DNA of 64,000 bases from Paraburkholderia aromaticivorans (GCF_002278075.1 NZ_CP022991.1:62001-126000); one strand, 5' to 3'; shown: positions 43,119-52,800, counted from the stretch's first letter. The notes: generated from the letters alone by a model not told the origin. Numbers and translations: made by a program.

Positions 43119-45482
43119 ATGAAAAAATCCAGACTCCACGGTGGGACAGCCGGATTCGCGGGCCGCCTGCTGGCTGCCTTCTCGTTGCTAATATTCGCGT
43201 TCAGCGCTAACGCAGTCGACTGTTTTTCGCTGTATGCCCAGTCCGGCGCCACGCCGGGCTCCAGGACCTGCAAGCTCGACGTTACGAGCAACACGCCGGG
43301 CGGAATGGGCAACTACGCGTGTATCAATGACCTCGCCCTGATCGATCAGTGGTGCAATTCAACGGAAACCCCGCCAGACGATACCTGCCCCGTGGCAGAC
43401 CCGGTGTTTCCCGCGAATGGGATTGTGACTTTCTCTGAAACTGACTTTGCAAGCGGTGACGCGTCGCCGCTTGTGTTTAGTCGTACCTACCTTTCGAAGC
43501 CGTTCGACAAAGCGCAGGTAGCGATGGGCGGGTACTGGGCAAGTAACTGGCAACGACGGCTTGATCTGACCTCGGTCAATGCAAGCACGCCGAAAATCAC
43601 CGCGTATCGGAGTAACGGCCAGCCTCTGATCTTCAAGTGGGTTAACGGCGGGTGGGCGGTGCCGGGTACGTCGGGTCTTTCTCTCTTGAAAGCTGGCGAC
43701 GGATACTACTACCTGAAGGACGAACGGCTTGGCACGACCGAAACATACTCCGTCAGCACAGGTCTGTTTCACTCCGAGACAACACGCACGGGTATGTATC
43801 GTGAAGTTGAATACGTTGGACAACAGATAGATTCAATCGCGCAGTGGCCCGTTGATCGGATCGGACAGGCGGCATCGCGGCTGACACTTAGTCTGACCTA
43901 TGACAGTAATGGTCGGATTCTGAGTGTAGTGCCGCCTTCGGGCAACGCGACACATTATGCGTACGATGCGAAAGGCAATCTTGTTTCAGTAACCGCGCCG
44001 ATTGGATACGTTCGTCAGTACCTTTATGAGGATGCCCGCTTCCCCAATGCGATGACCGGGATAAAGGACGAATCCGGTTCACGGATTGCAACATGGACCT
44101 ACGATTCCAGCGGACGCACAATCTCGGTCACCCATCCGGACACGACGCGTAACGTTTCTTTCAGTTATGGCGCGAACACGACCACTGTTAGCAATATGTC
44201 CGGCAACAGCACGTACTCCTTTAATGTTGGAGACACGTCGCGTCCTGGCTCAATTGTTACGCCTGGCGGCGCGGTCTCACGTACATGGGATATATCAGGG
44301 AACCTGAAGCAGACAATTACACCGGATGGGAATACACAGTACACGTGGGACGGCGCCAACCGGCCGACGAAAGCAGTTGCGACAGTCGCTGGCAACAGGA
44401 CGGTAACGACGATCGAGTATAGCGACAGTACCTCGTTGCGTCCGCATCTGGTCGCCACGCCGGGTAAAATCCGCGCGTTTGTCTATGACCAGGCCGGCAA
44501 CGTTACTGGCTACGCCGAGACGGAGACAAGCGATCTGACGGGCGACCAGGGGATGCAAGCCACTGGGACCGGTAACCAGTGGACAGTCGGTGCACGCTAC
44601 GATTCGGCGAGTCGCCTTCTGTCGGCTGCGATTACCCGTAATGGCTCGAAGCGTGAAGACTGGACCTACACATACGACGTACGGGGCAATGTCGAGTCAG
44701 TGCAGGATGCCGTATCTGGCTGGTCGATGCGAACGCTCGCCCGCAATTCCGAGAATCGTGCAACGCAGATAGCTGGAAACAGCGGTCAGGCGAGCATCGG
44801 ATACGATGAGCGCGGTCGCGTAAAGTCCTTTCAGTATAGCGAACCGGCAAGTTCGTCAAATGGTGGACTTGCCCGTGTACTGGCAGTCGATTACCGGTAC
44901 GGTCCAGATGGTTCGGTGTCCTCGCGCACGGCTCAGGTTTCAACGAATGGAGCCTGGTGGAAGCCGATTAGTGATGCTGAACTGGGTGTCTGGCTGACGA
45001 ACTGGGAACTCGGGAACGACCCGGTTGCGCCACCCGCGAACCTGACAGGACTCCAGTCGGATGCTCCAGCATTCGTTCCTGATATGTGTGTCGAATGCTA
45101 CATGGCCTGGAAGGCGTTGCCGACAGGTAAGCTATTCGGGCATGAGCTGGGTGAAACGCTACCGGCTTGGCGCGAGGCAACCGAGTTGATGGTCAGCGAT
45201 CAGGCGCAGGTTCCTCACCCGGTGCTTGTGCCGGATCTGACCAGTTCTGCGAAGCGGTCAACGCTTTACAGCAGCCTGTTCAAGGGGGGCAGCGGTGACG
45301 GCGGAATGGTTAAATGTGGTAGCAGTGGGAATAACGAATGGCGTGAAACATACTGCCATGCCAGATACGAGGTGGATATGAAGCGGTGCGATAACTTCGC
45401 CTACGTTATGGGCGGCGAAAGAGGGAAAGCGCTTTGCAAGCAGAATGCGTGGAACGATTATCAAGAGTGCCGGGGGCATTAA
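43119..45482 (+). CDS. Secreted YD-repeat (RHS-like) protein with Cys-rich C-terminus
   Basis: This 787-residue protein has a signal peptide (RLLAAFSLLIFAFSANAVDC), a DUF6531-like N-terminal domain (GIVTFSETDFASGDASPLVFSRTY) and YD repeats from ~residue 260 (LTYDSNGRILSVV, HYAYDAKGNLVSVTAP, WTYDSSGRTISVTHP, YTWDGANRPTKAV, FVYDQAGNVTGYAE and others). After ~600 residues the repeats stop. Instead of the usual RHS-core end motif (DPxG-type) there is a unique ~190-residue tail. It ends in a Cys-rich helix-like segment (YCHARYEVDMKRCDNFAYVM, then CKQNAWNDYQEC). Such proteins are often polymorphic toxins; here the effector activity is unknown. The next gene abuts the stop codon. Confidence 0.82.
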   Translation: MKKSRLHGGTAGFAGRLLAAFSLLIFAFSANAVDCFSLYAQSGATPGSRTCKLDVTSNTPGGMGNYACINDLALIDQWCNSTETPPDDTCPVADPVFPANGIVTFSETDFASGDASPLVFSRTYLSKPFDKAQVAMGGYWASNWQRRLDLTSVNASTPKITAYRSNGQPLIFKWVNGGWAVPGTSGLSLLKAGDGYYYLKDERLGTTETYSVSTGLFHSETTRTGMYREVEYVGQQIDSIAQWPVDRIGQAASRLTLSLTYDSNGRILSVVPPSGNATHYAYDAKGNLVSVTAPIGYVRQYLYEDARFPNAMTGIKDESGSRIATWTYDSSGRTISVTHPDTTRNVSFSYGANTTTVSNMSGNSTYSFNVGDTSRPGSIVTPGGAVSRTWDISGNLKQTITPDGNTQYTWDGANRPTKAVATVAGNRTVTTIEYSDSTSLRPHLVATPGKIRAFVYDQAGNVTGYAETETSDLTGDQGMQATGTGNQWTVGARYDSASRLLSAAITRNGSKREDWTYTYDVRGNVESVQDAVSGWSMRTLARNSENRATQIAGNSGQASIGYDERGRVKSFQYSEPASSSNGGLARVLAVDYRYGPDGSVSSRTAQVSTNGAWWKPISDAELGVWLTNWELGNDPVAPPANLTGLQSDAPAFVPDMCVECYMAWKALPTGKLFGHELGETLPAWREATELMVSDQAQVPHPVLVPDLTSSAKRSTLYSSLFKGGSGDGGMVKCGSSGNNEWRETYCHARYEVDMKRCDNFAYVMGGERGKALCKQNAWNDYQECRGH

Positions 45483-45758
45483 ATGTCTAAGTTTCTGCCG
45501 TGTTCAATAGTGGTGACGTACGACGAGAATCGGCAACAGTTGATCTTGCAGTGCGTCATGCCTGAAAGGCTGTCTTCAGCTTTGAAGGGGGCAAGTGAAA
45601 TACCTGTTTTGCTGGACGAGTTCAACTTCAAGATTGATGACGAATTCGTGCGCAGGTTCGGCGGCGGGATCGTCAAACTTTTGTCAATGGGCCAACCTGA
45701 TCTCAAACAGTACATGACGTTCACGGAAAGCCCGTTAGACAAGCTTTCAGAAGGTTGA
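45483..45758 (+). CDS. Small partner protein, candidate immunity protein
   Basis: The product is a 91-residue acidic, soluble protein (PCSIVVTYDENRQQLILQCV, VLLDEFNFKIDDEFVRRFGG). Its ATG follows the RHS-like stop (TAA) with no gap, so it is translated from the same message. No family is recognised. Position directly after a YD-repeat protein's variable tail is where cognate immunity genes lie, hence the tentative role. Confidence 0.65.
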   Translation: MSKFLPCSIVVTYDENRQQLILQCVMPERLSSALKGASEIPVLLDEFNFKIDDEFVRRFGGGIVKLLSMGQPDLKQYMTFTESPLDKLSEG

Positions 45759-45963
45759 TAGCGCTTTGAAGGGACGTCGGTGGCGTCACCTTGGCGTCAC
45801 CGGCTGGTGTGTGACGTAATAGCGAGGTGGTCGAGCTGACCTGTGCTGGGGATGCAGCTCGACTACGATCGCTGGCAGGCACGCAGGCATGCGTCGAAGG
45901 CCGTCAGGCGCGCCCCGCAGAAGCGGCAGCGTGAACAGGCAGAAAATCATGGGGGTGTGATTT

Positions 45964-46197
45964 ATGACGTTGAGTTTCCGGCCAGACACGAGAGCCTGCG
46001 CCTTCATCACGGACGGGCTTTACCGGTATCTGAAAGAGCATCGGGGCGAGCAACCTGTGGAGCTGGTTCTTCATCCCGAGCACAAGCGCATGTTATGCGA
46101 TGGTCTGCGTATGCGACGTACTGACGTCACATACGACGGGTGCTGGTTTAAAACATTCCGGCACTTGAAGACCCGTGCTGCCGTGCGCCCTGGCTAG
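45964..46197 (+). CDS. Small hypothetical protein (77 aa)
   Basis: MTLSFRPDTRACAFITDGLY followed by LYRYLKEHRGEQPVELVLHP and a closing RHLKTRAA is protein-like. GGGGGTG lies ~6 bp before the ATG. A preceding short frame overlaps it. The bases around the start repeat at ~42692-42733. Family unknown. Confidence 0.55.
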   Translation: MTLSFRPDTRACAFITDGLYRYLKEHRGEQPVELVLHPEHKRMLCDGLRMRRTDVTYDGCWFKTFRHLKTRAAVRPG

Positions 46198-46551
46198 TTA
46201 CGGAAGACGGGCAGCGCCGGGAGCTGTAGCCCTATCATCGCGCGGCGTGGGAAATGTTCCTGACGTTCCCCATCGTAGGTGCACCGCAGCGTGCACAACC
46301 AACCGGTCAGCATTCAGCTTCAACAAGTGACTTGTGGAACGGCACCCGAATCGCCGTTAGCTTGAACGCTTTACGAAACACATGGGTAATATGTCGGCTC
46401 TTTTCCCCTGAGGGGAAAGGCAGTTTTCCCGCGCCGCAGCGTATGGGGAAACGTGGGAGAACGATGTTTGGCGGCCTGTGGGGAATGCTCGATTTCCCAT
46501 CACGTGGCGCGCAAAGCTTTATGGCGCAGGTTCAGCGCTGTGGGGAGAAAC

Positions 46552-46586
46552 TTATCCACAGGCTTGCGAACAGATTCTGTGGACAG
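46552..46586. repeat. 35-bp repeat with inverted DnaA-like boxes, copy 2
   Basis: It starts with a perfect DnaA box, TTATCCACA, followed by GGCTTGCGAACA, and ends CTGTGGACAG. It is the partner of 42142-42176. Confidence 0.7.
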
Positions 46587-46635
46587 TTTTCGGGTCGTTC
46601 GCCCTGGCAATCCGCGCCACCAGGACAAGATCCAG

Positions 46636-46662
46636 AAACGATATATACTGTTTATATCGTTT
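46636..46662. promoter_or_regulatory. Inverted repeat, probable autoregulatory operator
   Basis: AAACGATATA and TATATCGTTT form perfect 10-bp arms around TACTGTT, 18 bp before the ATG of the ribbon-helix-helix-like gene. Confidence 0.6.
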
Positions 46663-46680
46663 AACACTCTGGAGTTGGTC

Positions 46681-47121
46681 ATGGTTGAGCCCCGCATCAA
46701 GAAGGCGACGAAGAAAGCATTCCACTTTCCGAAGAATGCCGATGGGCACGCAGTAACCGAGGATAAGCAAGTGGAGGCGGGGGACCCCGTGGCCACCGAC
46801 GTGCAAGCCACCACGACAAAGGCGAAGAGACAAAAGCGGGCGGCACCGGTGGAAGCCACGCCAACCGACGCAGCCACAGAGGAAAAAGCGAAGCGTTTGA
46901 AGAAGGAGAAGGTCATACGCGACAGCTTCACCATGCCGAAGTCCGACTACGAGAAAATTGCCGCACTGAAACAGAAGTGCCTGGACGCGGGCGTGTCGGT
47001 GAAGAAGAGTGAGCTTTTGCGAGCGGGGTTGGTCGTGCTCGAGGCGGCATCGACGAAACGCCTGCTGGCGGCAATTTCGGCTGTCGAAACGGTCAAGACC
47101 GGTCGGCCCGCAAAGTCATAG
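46681..47121 (+). CDS. Basic protein with probable ribbon-helix-helix C-terminus
   Basis: This 146-residue protein has a Lys-rich, low-complexity N-terminal half (residues 1-75) and a C-terminal part (RDSFTMPKSDYEKIAALKQK, then GVSVKKSELLRAGLVVLEAA). That part has the strand-helix-helix spacing of RHH/ParD/CopG-type DNA-binding domains. GGAG lies 7 bp upstream. The perfect inverted repeat overlapping its promoter suggests autoregulation. A plasmid-partition or orphan antitoxin-like origin is possible; no toxin gene is adjacent. Confidence 0.6.
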   Translation: MVEPRIKKATKKAFHFPKNADGHAVTEDKQVEAGDPVATDVQATTTKAKRQKRAAPVEATPTDAATEEKAKRLKKEKVIRDSFTMPKSDYEKIAALKQKCLDAGVSVKKSELLRAGLVVLEAASTKRLLAAISAVETVKTGRPAKS

Positions 47122-47190
47122 CGCGGCGCTCACTGTGCCGCAATCGACCAGCGCCCGCATGTTATAGGCATTCCTGGTCAAGGACAGAAC

Positions 47191-47898
47191 ATGCCAGACA
47201 AGCACCTTTCACGCAGGTTTGATACTGAACTCGCTCAGGTCTCGACGAAGCTGCTCGAAATGGGTGGTCTGGCCGAGTCACAGATTGTGTGCGTGCTGGA
47301 AGCGCTGAAGTCATTCGATCTGTCACTTCTTGAGCATGTCGGCGACGCCGAACGCCGGCTCAATCTGATGGAAATTGCAATCGACGACGAAGTGGTCAAC
47401 GTCATTGCCCGCTGGCAGCCGGCCGCCTCCGACCTGCGCCTTCTGATGACGGCGTCGAAGTGTGCGGCCAACCTTGAGCGTGTCGGCGACGAGGCCCGGA
47501 AAATAGCGAAGCGCACTCGTCGCGTTGCGATGGACGCAGGCGCGTGGAACCTCAACATTACCGAAATCAAGACTTCTGGCGACATGGCGTCACACATGCT
47601 TCGCGGAGCACTGAATGCATTCGCGCGCATGGATGCAACTGCCGCCGCGCAGATCGTCCGTGACGACGAAGTCATCGACACCGAATTTCGGGCATTCGTC
47701 GTCAAGCTTGTCCAGTCCATGAAGGAAGACCCTCGCACAGTTCAGCTCGGGCTCGACTACCTGTTCATCGCGAAATCCATCGAACGTATCGGTGACCATG
47801 CCACCAACATTGCGGAATCCGTCGTCTATGCCGTTCGCGGCACCGATATCCGCCACGAGCATAGAAAGCAGCGCAGGCACGAAAACTCTGGCAACTGA
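47191..47898 (+). CDS. phoU: Phosphate signalling protein PhoU
   Basis: The 235-residue protein has two PhoU three-helix bundles with the metal-binding motifs EIAIDDEVV and ANLERVGDEARKIAKR in the first, and DDEVIDTEFR and SIERIGDHATNIAESVVY in the second. PhoU links the Pst transporter to the PhoR/PhoB kinase pair. No pst or phoBR gene is nearby, so this is a stand-alone paralogue. AAGGACA precedes the ATG at 47191. Confidence 0.94.
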   Translation: MPDKHLSRRFDTELAQVSTKLLEMGGLAESQIVCVLEALKSFDLSLLEHVGDAERRLNLMEIAIDDEVVNVIARWQPAASDLRLLMTASKCAANLERVGDEARKIAKRTRRVAMDAGAWNLNITEIKTSGDMASHMLRGALNAFARMDATAAAQIVRDDEVIDTEFRAFVVKLVQSMKEDPRTVQLGLDYLFIAKSIERIGDHATNIAESVVYAVRGTDIRHEHRKQRRHENSGN

Positions 47899-47904
47899 GG
47901 TGAA

Positions 47905-48042
47905 ATGGTTATGGCCACGCTGGATTCAACCATCGATCGTCTGGAGTGGTACTACTCTGCTCATCCAGCGGTCCAGCCTACCCTCGTCGAATTGCGCAAT
48001 GGTAGCGAGGCCACTGCGGAGAAGGCTAAATCGATTTGCTGA
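47905..48042 (+). CDS. Small ORF after phoU (45 aa)
   Basis: MVMATLDSTIDRLEWYYSAH, PAVQPTLVEL and TAEKAKSIC start 7 bp after the phoU stop, with AGGTG ahead of two in-frame ATGs. It is short and may be the N-terminal piece of a gene decayed further downstream. No family is recognised. Confidence 0.4.
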   Translation: MVMATLDSTIDRLEWYYSAHPAVQPTLVELRNGSEATAEKAKSIC

Positions 48043-48596
48043 TCGTGGAAGTACAGTACCTCTGCCCCCTTGGCTGCTGCGCTGGCGCGCCCAGCCAGAT
48101 GCGACCGTCCAGCTTGCGAACGGGGCGATCGACGACACACCGAGGCACGATGTCTGTACCTCAAAACTTCCGTGAATAGGCGCGCGACCCGGACGCGGTC
48201 AAGTTCGAGGCCGTTGCGCTGCGTCGGCGCGGCTAGAAGGAATAGATCGCCCGCACCCGCGCATCGCCATCTCGGGCCGACGACACGGCGTCTTTCAGAA
48301 CGCTTACCTCGCACGGTCTGCCTTGCGACGCCCCGTCGCAGATATTCTCGCTTTGAAATCTTTGTTTTCTAGCAGCATCGACATGGCCGCATGTCGCTCA
48401 AAGTTGCCGAGAGCGACCAGATAGACCTCTGGATTCAACCCCTCACAGGATTCGCTGACCTTTGCGGGAAAGCGGCCGTCAAGCCCTCGCCCCATGAGCC
48501 CGCGCTTAAGGGCGCGGGCGCAGTCGAAGGCGAGCGGCGCGAAAAGCATTACACATAACTTCGGCGCCATCGGTAGTTTCGCGAGGCCCAACAGAC
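48043..48596. other. Decayed or non-coding region
   Basis: A minus-strand stretch (48304-48480; GLNPEVYLVALGNFERHAAM) is protein-like but has no convincing start. I therefore report no gene. Confidence 0.4.
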
Positions 48597-51083
48597 CTAC
48601 CCGCCGGCCGCTTTGTCGAAGTCCGGACTAGCCCTGAGTCCGGCCAGCAGCCCAGCCAGCTGCTCCATGACGATCGGCTTGACCAGGTGATGATCGAAAC
48701 CAGCCCGTACGCTGCGCTGGCGATCCCGTTCCTGCCCATAGCCGGTCACCGCAATCAGTGTGACCCCAGCGGTTTCGGGATGACTTCTCAGCTGCCTCGC
48801 CAGTTCGTTGCCGTCCATGTCGGGCAGGCCGATATCAAGCAGGCAGGCATCGGGGCGCTCCCGTAGCGCGCGTTCGAGCGCGCGCCGCGAATCGTGCTCG
48901 ACCATCACCTCGTGTCCACAGCACTCAAGGAGCATACCGAGCGCTTCGGCAGCATCAACATTGTCGTCCACGATCAGCAGCTTGAGCCGGTCGCCCACCG
49001 GTGATTGCGCTTCCGGTTGTCGCTCGAGCGCCACCGGCTGGGCGTGCATCACTGGCAGTCGGACCATGAAGGTACTGCCTTTGCCGGGCCCGGGGCTGGA
49101 GCAGCGGGCTGCGCCGCCATGCAACTCGACCAGATGCTTGACCAGCGCCAGCCCCAGCCCCAGGCCGCCGAGCGAGCGATCGGAAGAACGCTGCGCCTGT
49201 GCAAACAGGTCGAACGCATGCGGGCTGAACTCGGATTCCATACCAATGCCCTCGTCGCGCACGGCCATTACCAGCTCTCCGTCGTCCACCTCGGCGCGGA
49301 TCTCGATGTGGCGCTCATCAGGAGTGAACTTGGCTGCGTTATTTAGCAGATTGGCTACCACTTGCACCAGCCGCGCCTTGTCGCCGATGACGGTTACCTC
49401 CTCCAGCGGCAGGTGTACCGCGAGATGCTGTCGGCGTAGTTGCATCAACGGCCGGACCTGCTCGATTGCGTCCGCGACAATAGTCTGCACCGTGACCGGT
49501 GCCCTGGCCAGCGCCACAAGCCCGCGTGTGACGCGAGAAACATCCAGCAGGTCGTCCACCAGCCCAGTTATGTGCGCGACCTGTCGCCCAATAATGGCGC
49601 TGCTATGGCGCACCTGCTCCTCGTCAAGCCTGCCGATCCTGAGCAACTCCGCGGCGGCCGAAATCGGCGCCAGCGGATTGCGCAATTCGTGCGCCAGCAT
49701 GGCCAGAAACTCGTCCTTGCGCTGGTCGGCCATCCTGAGCTTCTCATCGGCCACCTTGCGCTCGGTGATATCGCGGAAAAACGAGGCAATCCCGCCCTCG
49801 CCCGCCGGGTAGGCGCGCACTTCGACCCAGATGTCATCGCCGACCGGATAACTCTGGCAGTATTCGGACATACCAGCCTCGCCGCTTTCCATCACCCGGT
49901 GGTACATACGCGCGCAATCAGTGTCAATCGCTTCTGGCCAGATTTCCCAGTGGCTGCGTCCGATGATCTGCGCGCTCTCCAGATGGGCGATTCGCAGCCC
50001 TTCCGCGTTCATGTACGTGACGTTCCAGTTGCGGTCCATCAGCATGAAGCCTTCCCCGATGGTGTCAAAAATGTAACGGCTACGGTCACGCTCGGCACGC
50101 AGTTCGGCCTGGGCTCGCGCGGCTTCGACCGCGGACCACGTGCGCTCGGCCATGTCGCGCGCCAGGCGGACATCGGCACCGGTCCAGTTGTAGGGGGCGG
50201 CACGGTGCAACCCGAGGAAGGCTACCAGCCGGCCAGCCTTGACCAGCGGCACCGCCAGGAACGAGCGTATCCCGGTCATTCCGTACAGGTTGATAAAGCG
50301 CGCGGTGCGGGGATCAGTGCTGCTGTCGTTGGACAGGACGACCTTGCCGGCACGCATCGGAGTCGTGATGTCGAGGCCAAAGTCATCCAGGACAAACTCC
50401 ATGCCTGCCAGACTAGGAAATGACGGGGAGGTCCAGTCGCGCGGCACGAGGAATGTACCCCGGATCGCGTCGCATTCGCCGAAGACTACTCGGGCCAGAT
50501 TCAGCTGCTCGCCGAGAAGCGCGCTCGCGCGGGTGACGACGTCTTCAGGCGAGGTAAGCGGGCGCAATGCGTCTGACACCTTCAACTCAAACGCCGCACG
50601 CCGCTCTGCCATTACCCGGCCGGTCGTTTCTATCACGGTGCAGTACATGCCACCCACCTGGCCGTCGCTGTTATGCAGCGGCGAATAGGAGAACGTGAAG
50701 AAACATTGTTCAGGATAGCCGCGCCGCACTACGGTGAGCGGCAGGTCCTCGAAATACGCCGACCTGTTCGACAGGGCGCGGTCGATGATGGGAGCAATGT
50801 CCGGCCAGATCTCGGTCCATATCTGCTGAAACCGCCCCCCCAGCGCGTCCGGGTGCTTCGCAGCCATAATGACTGCGTAGGCGTCGTTGTAAAGAAAGCC
50901 GAGGTCGGGTCCCCACGCGACGAACATCGGGAACGCTGAACTGAGCACCATGCTGACTGCCGTGGTCAGCGGCACCGGCCAGGCTGAAGGATGGCCCAGC
51001 GGCGACGCGCTCCAGTCAAGTCGCCTCAGCAGTGCGCGAACTTCACCGTCACCTTCGAACATCGTCTGCCAGAGATCGGTCAT
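48597..51083 (-). CDS. Hybrid sensor histidine kinase / response regulator
   Basis: The 828-residue cytoplasmic kinase has no membrane helices. It carries PAS-like and GAF-like sensory modules (N-terminal PAS ~10-150, GAF ~165-320, PAS ~330-445 with [19 protein letters not shown]). Then come a HisKA domain with the phosphoacceptor His in [20 protein letters not shown] (~462), a HATPase_c domain ([13 protein letters not shown] and [16 protein letters not shown]) and a C-terminal receiver ([17 protein letters not shown], with Asp in [12 protein letters not shown] at ~748). No output-regulator gene is adjacent, so the phosphate probably moves to a distant partner. Confidence 0.93.
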   Translation of the reverse strand: MTDLWQTMFEGDGEVRALLRRLDWSASPLGHPSAWPVPLTTAVSMVLSSAFPMFVAWGPDLGFLYNDAYAVIMAAKHPDALGGRFQQIWTEIWPDIAPIIDRALSNRSAYFEDLPLTVVRRGYPEQCFFTFSYSPLHNSDGQVGGMYCTVIETTGRVMAERRAAFELKVSDALRPLTSPEDVVTRASALLGEQLNLARVVFGECDAIRGTFLVPRDWTSPSFPSLAGMEFVLDDFGLDITTPMRAGKVVLSNDSSTDPRTARFINLYGMTGIRSFLAVPLVKAGRLVAFLGLHRAAPYNWTGADVRLARDMAERTWSAVEAARAQAELRAERDRSRYIFDTIGEGFMLMDRNWNVTYMNAEGLRIAHLESAQIIGRSHWEIWPEAIDTDCARMYHRVMESGEAGMSEYCQSYPVGDDIWVEVRAYPAGEGGIASFFRDITERKVADEKLRMADQRKDEFLAMLAHELRNPLAPISAAAELLRIGRLDEEQVRHSSAIIGRQVAHITGLVDDLLDVSRVTRGLVALARAPVTVQTIVADAIEQVRPLMQLRRQHLAVHLPLEEVTVIGDKARLVQVVANLLNNAAKFTPDERHIEIRAEVDDGELVMAVRDEGIGMESEFSPHAFDLFAQAQRSSDRSLGGLGLGLALVKHLVELHGGAARCSSPGPGKGSTFMVRLPVMHAQPVALERQPEAQSPVGDRLKLLIVDDNVDAAEALGMLLECCGHEVMVEHDSRRALERALRERPDACLLDIGLPDMDGNELARQLRSHPETAGVTLIAVTGYGQERDRQRSVRAGFDHHLVKPIVMEQLAGLLAGLRASPDFDKAAGG

Positions 51084-52003
51084 AAACTAAAAGTTTGCAC
51101 AATTCAGTTGAAATTCGGCATTTGGCAGGCGATGCCGGGGACTGCGGCTGCGCTTCGCCCGGCGGGACGTGTGAGCAGCGCACTCGGTACTGCCTGCCTC
51201 GGCTATGAATTAAACACGACAACCTGAACCCTTCCCGCAAAGGTCATTCCTGGCGACCGAGGAGTGTCGTAAGTTCTCTGCAAAATAAGGCGACCTCTGC
51301 CGGGATCAGTTTTAATCTGAGCCCACTGCTTGTGGACGCCTGATAAACCGTCGATCGAGTATGTCACCGGCTCTCGACCCGAATGCGGGTCGCGCCATGC
51401 GATTCGCAGAGTCGCGCGATTCGGACGCGTAGATCTTCCGCATAAGGCGCGGTGACGACTTTCGATCACGGGCAACCCTTTGCGAGCGTCCGCAGCGCGT
51501 GCTTACAAAGCCGATTTTTGCGCTCTCGGTCGGCAAGGTCGCGCAAGCCACATGGACCCGTCAATCCAAGGTGCCAAGCTATACGCTCGGCGCCGCTGAA
51601 TAAACGAAACGGCAGCTTTTCGACGCTCTAATTGAATTATTTGCAGACCGAGAGCTCCGCAATACTCAGGACTGGATATGCAGAAAAAGCTGAAGCTGGA
51701 TACGGATTTCTGAGCGTGGAGTTGCAGTCGTCACGAAGCCATTCGACTTGACGCACCGGTCATCAAAGTCAGAGCGACGATAGACGACATCCATCGTAGG
51801 TCTTGGTGCCGCGTCGGGCGAAAATGAAGCTGCAACTCCGCGATGCGCCTTGTTTTTCTCGAATCGGACACCGCAGACGGTAGCCGGTTGACTGCCTTGA
51901 TGAAACTAGCGACCCCGCTGTCGATCGGTCCTGCCGGTCGCCGCATCCAATGAGGAGGCGCGGAGCACATTTGTCGAGCGGCGCCGGATTTCTCAGTTCG
52001 ATG
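51084..52003. other. Long region without a supported gene
   Basis: Over 900 bp between the kinase and tRNA-Lys. Minus-strand frames such as 51203-51475 contain protein-like stretches (TLRIAWRDPHSGREPVTYSI) but no recognisable family or good start. This may be decayed DNA next to a tRNA gene. Confidence 0.4.
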
Positions 52004-52076
52004 TGGGCCGTACTGGATTCGAACCAGTGACCAACGGATTAAAAGTCCGCTGCTCTACCAGCTGAGCTAACGGCCC
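52004..52076 (-). tRNA. tRNA-Lys (anticodon TTT)
   Basis: Read on the minus strand it begins GGGCCGTTAGCTCAGCTGGT, has the anticodon loop CTTTTAA within GCGGACTTTTAATCCGT, a T arm with GGTTCGAATCC, and closes with ACGGCCC pairing with the 5' GGGCCGT. The 3' CCA is not encoded. All four arms fold normally. Confidence 0.97.
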
Positions 52077-52122
52077 GGTCCGTCCGACTCGGTACGCAAG
52101 TTGCACTTTTTGCGTGCCTGTC

Positions 52123-52686
52123 CTACCCGATGTCGATCGTGCGACTCGCGGACCGCGCGGGCTCCAGTTTCGGTACGGTCAACGTGAGCACGCCGTTGTC
52201 AAACTTTGCCAGGGCGTGATTGGGATCGGCGTCTTCGGGCATCGGGATCGTGCGGACAAAGCTTCCATGCGCGCGTTCCAGCCGGTAGCAGCCATTTTCC
52301 TCGCTGCGCACATCCTGCTTTTTCTCGCCGCGCAGCACGATCGCCCCGTCCTCGACGCTCACGTTCAGGTCTTCGCGCTCCATTCCGGGCAATTCGGCCG
52401 TCACGCGCAGCACCCGCCCTTCGTCGACCACGTCGATGCGCGGCTGGAAGCGCGATGAACTGAAGTCGCCAAACCATCGTTCGAGCGCGCCACGGCCTGC
52501 AAACGGATCCAGAAAGAATTCCTCCACTGCGCGCCACGGTTCGCGTGAGAACAGTCGCGGAATGTCGGGCCAGGCGGCACGCCATTGCTCACTCGTTGGC
52601 GGGCTTTCCGCACCGTCTGAATCAGACTTGCGAGTTGCCCCGCGAAGGAACTTGAAGGGGTTCCACTTTTTGAGGTCGGTGTTCAT
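52123..52686 (-). CDS. Small heat-shock protein (Hsp20) 1
   Basis: This 187-residue protein has an alpha-crystallin domain at ~80-185 (FQPRIDVVDEGRVLRVTAELPGMEREDLNVSVEDGAIVLRGEKK, ending with GVLTLTVPKL, the family's A-x-x-x-n-GvLxxxxPK motif). The ~75-residue N-terminal arm is longer than in its two neighbours. It is an ATP-independent holdase. AGGAGG precedes the ATG at 52686. It is third in a row of hsp20 genes on this strand. Confidence 0.93.
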   Translation of the reverse strand: MNTDLKKWNPFKFLRGATRKSDSDGAESPPTSEQWRAAWPDIPRLFSREPWRAVEEFFLDPFAGRGALERWFGDFSSSRFQPRIDVVDEGRVLRVTAELPGMEREDLNVSVEDGAIVLRGEKKQDVRSEENGCYRLERAHGSFVRTIPMPEDADPNHALAKFDNGVLTLTVPKLEPARSASRTIDIG

Positions 52687-52800
52687 CGTATCCTCCTCTA
52701 CGGTCTGGCGGAAGAACCGGATCCAGTCATGCGACGAAGCCGCGGGATTTTCGGCCAGCGAACCGGGAACAACGCCATGGCGACCTCGCGATCCGCAGCA

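Larger units (their letters stand above)
46198..46680. other. Repeat-rich non-coding region at the right edge of the RHS island
   Basis: It contains a TTTCCCC-TGA-GGGGAAA hairpin (~46399-46416), several GGGGAA/TTCCCC motifs, the second DnaA-like repeat (46552-46586) and the inverted repeat before the ribbon-helix-helix-like gene. No gene is supported. Confidence 0.5.

Noticed and set aside
48304..48591. Minus-strand frame directly after the hybrid kinase
   Set aside because: The middle is protein-like, but it needs a TTG start without a ribosome site and matches no family; I left it as unassigned.
52004..52076. tRNA-Lys as an attachment site for an integrated island
   Set aside because: I see no integrase gene next to it and found no second copy of the tRNA 3' end in the window.
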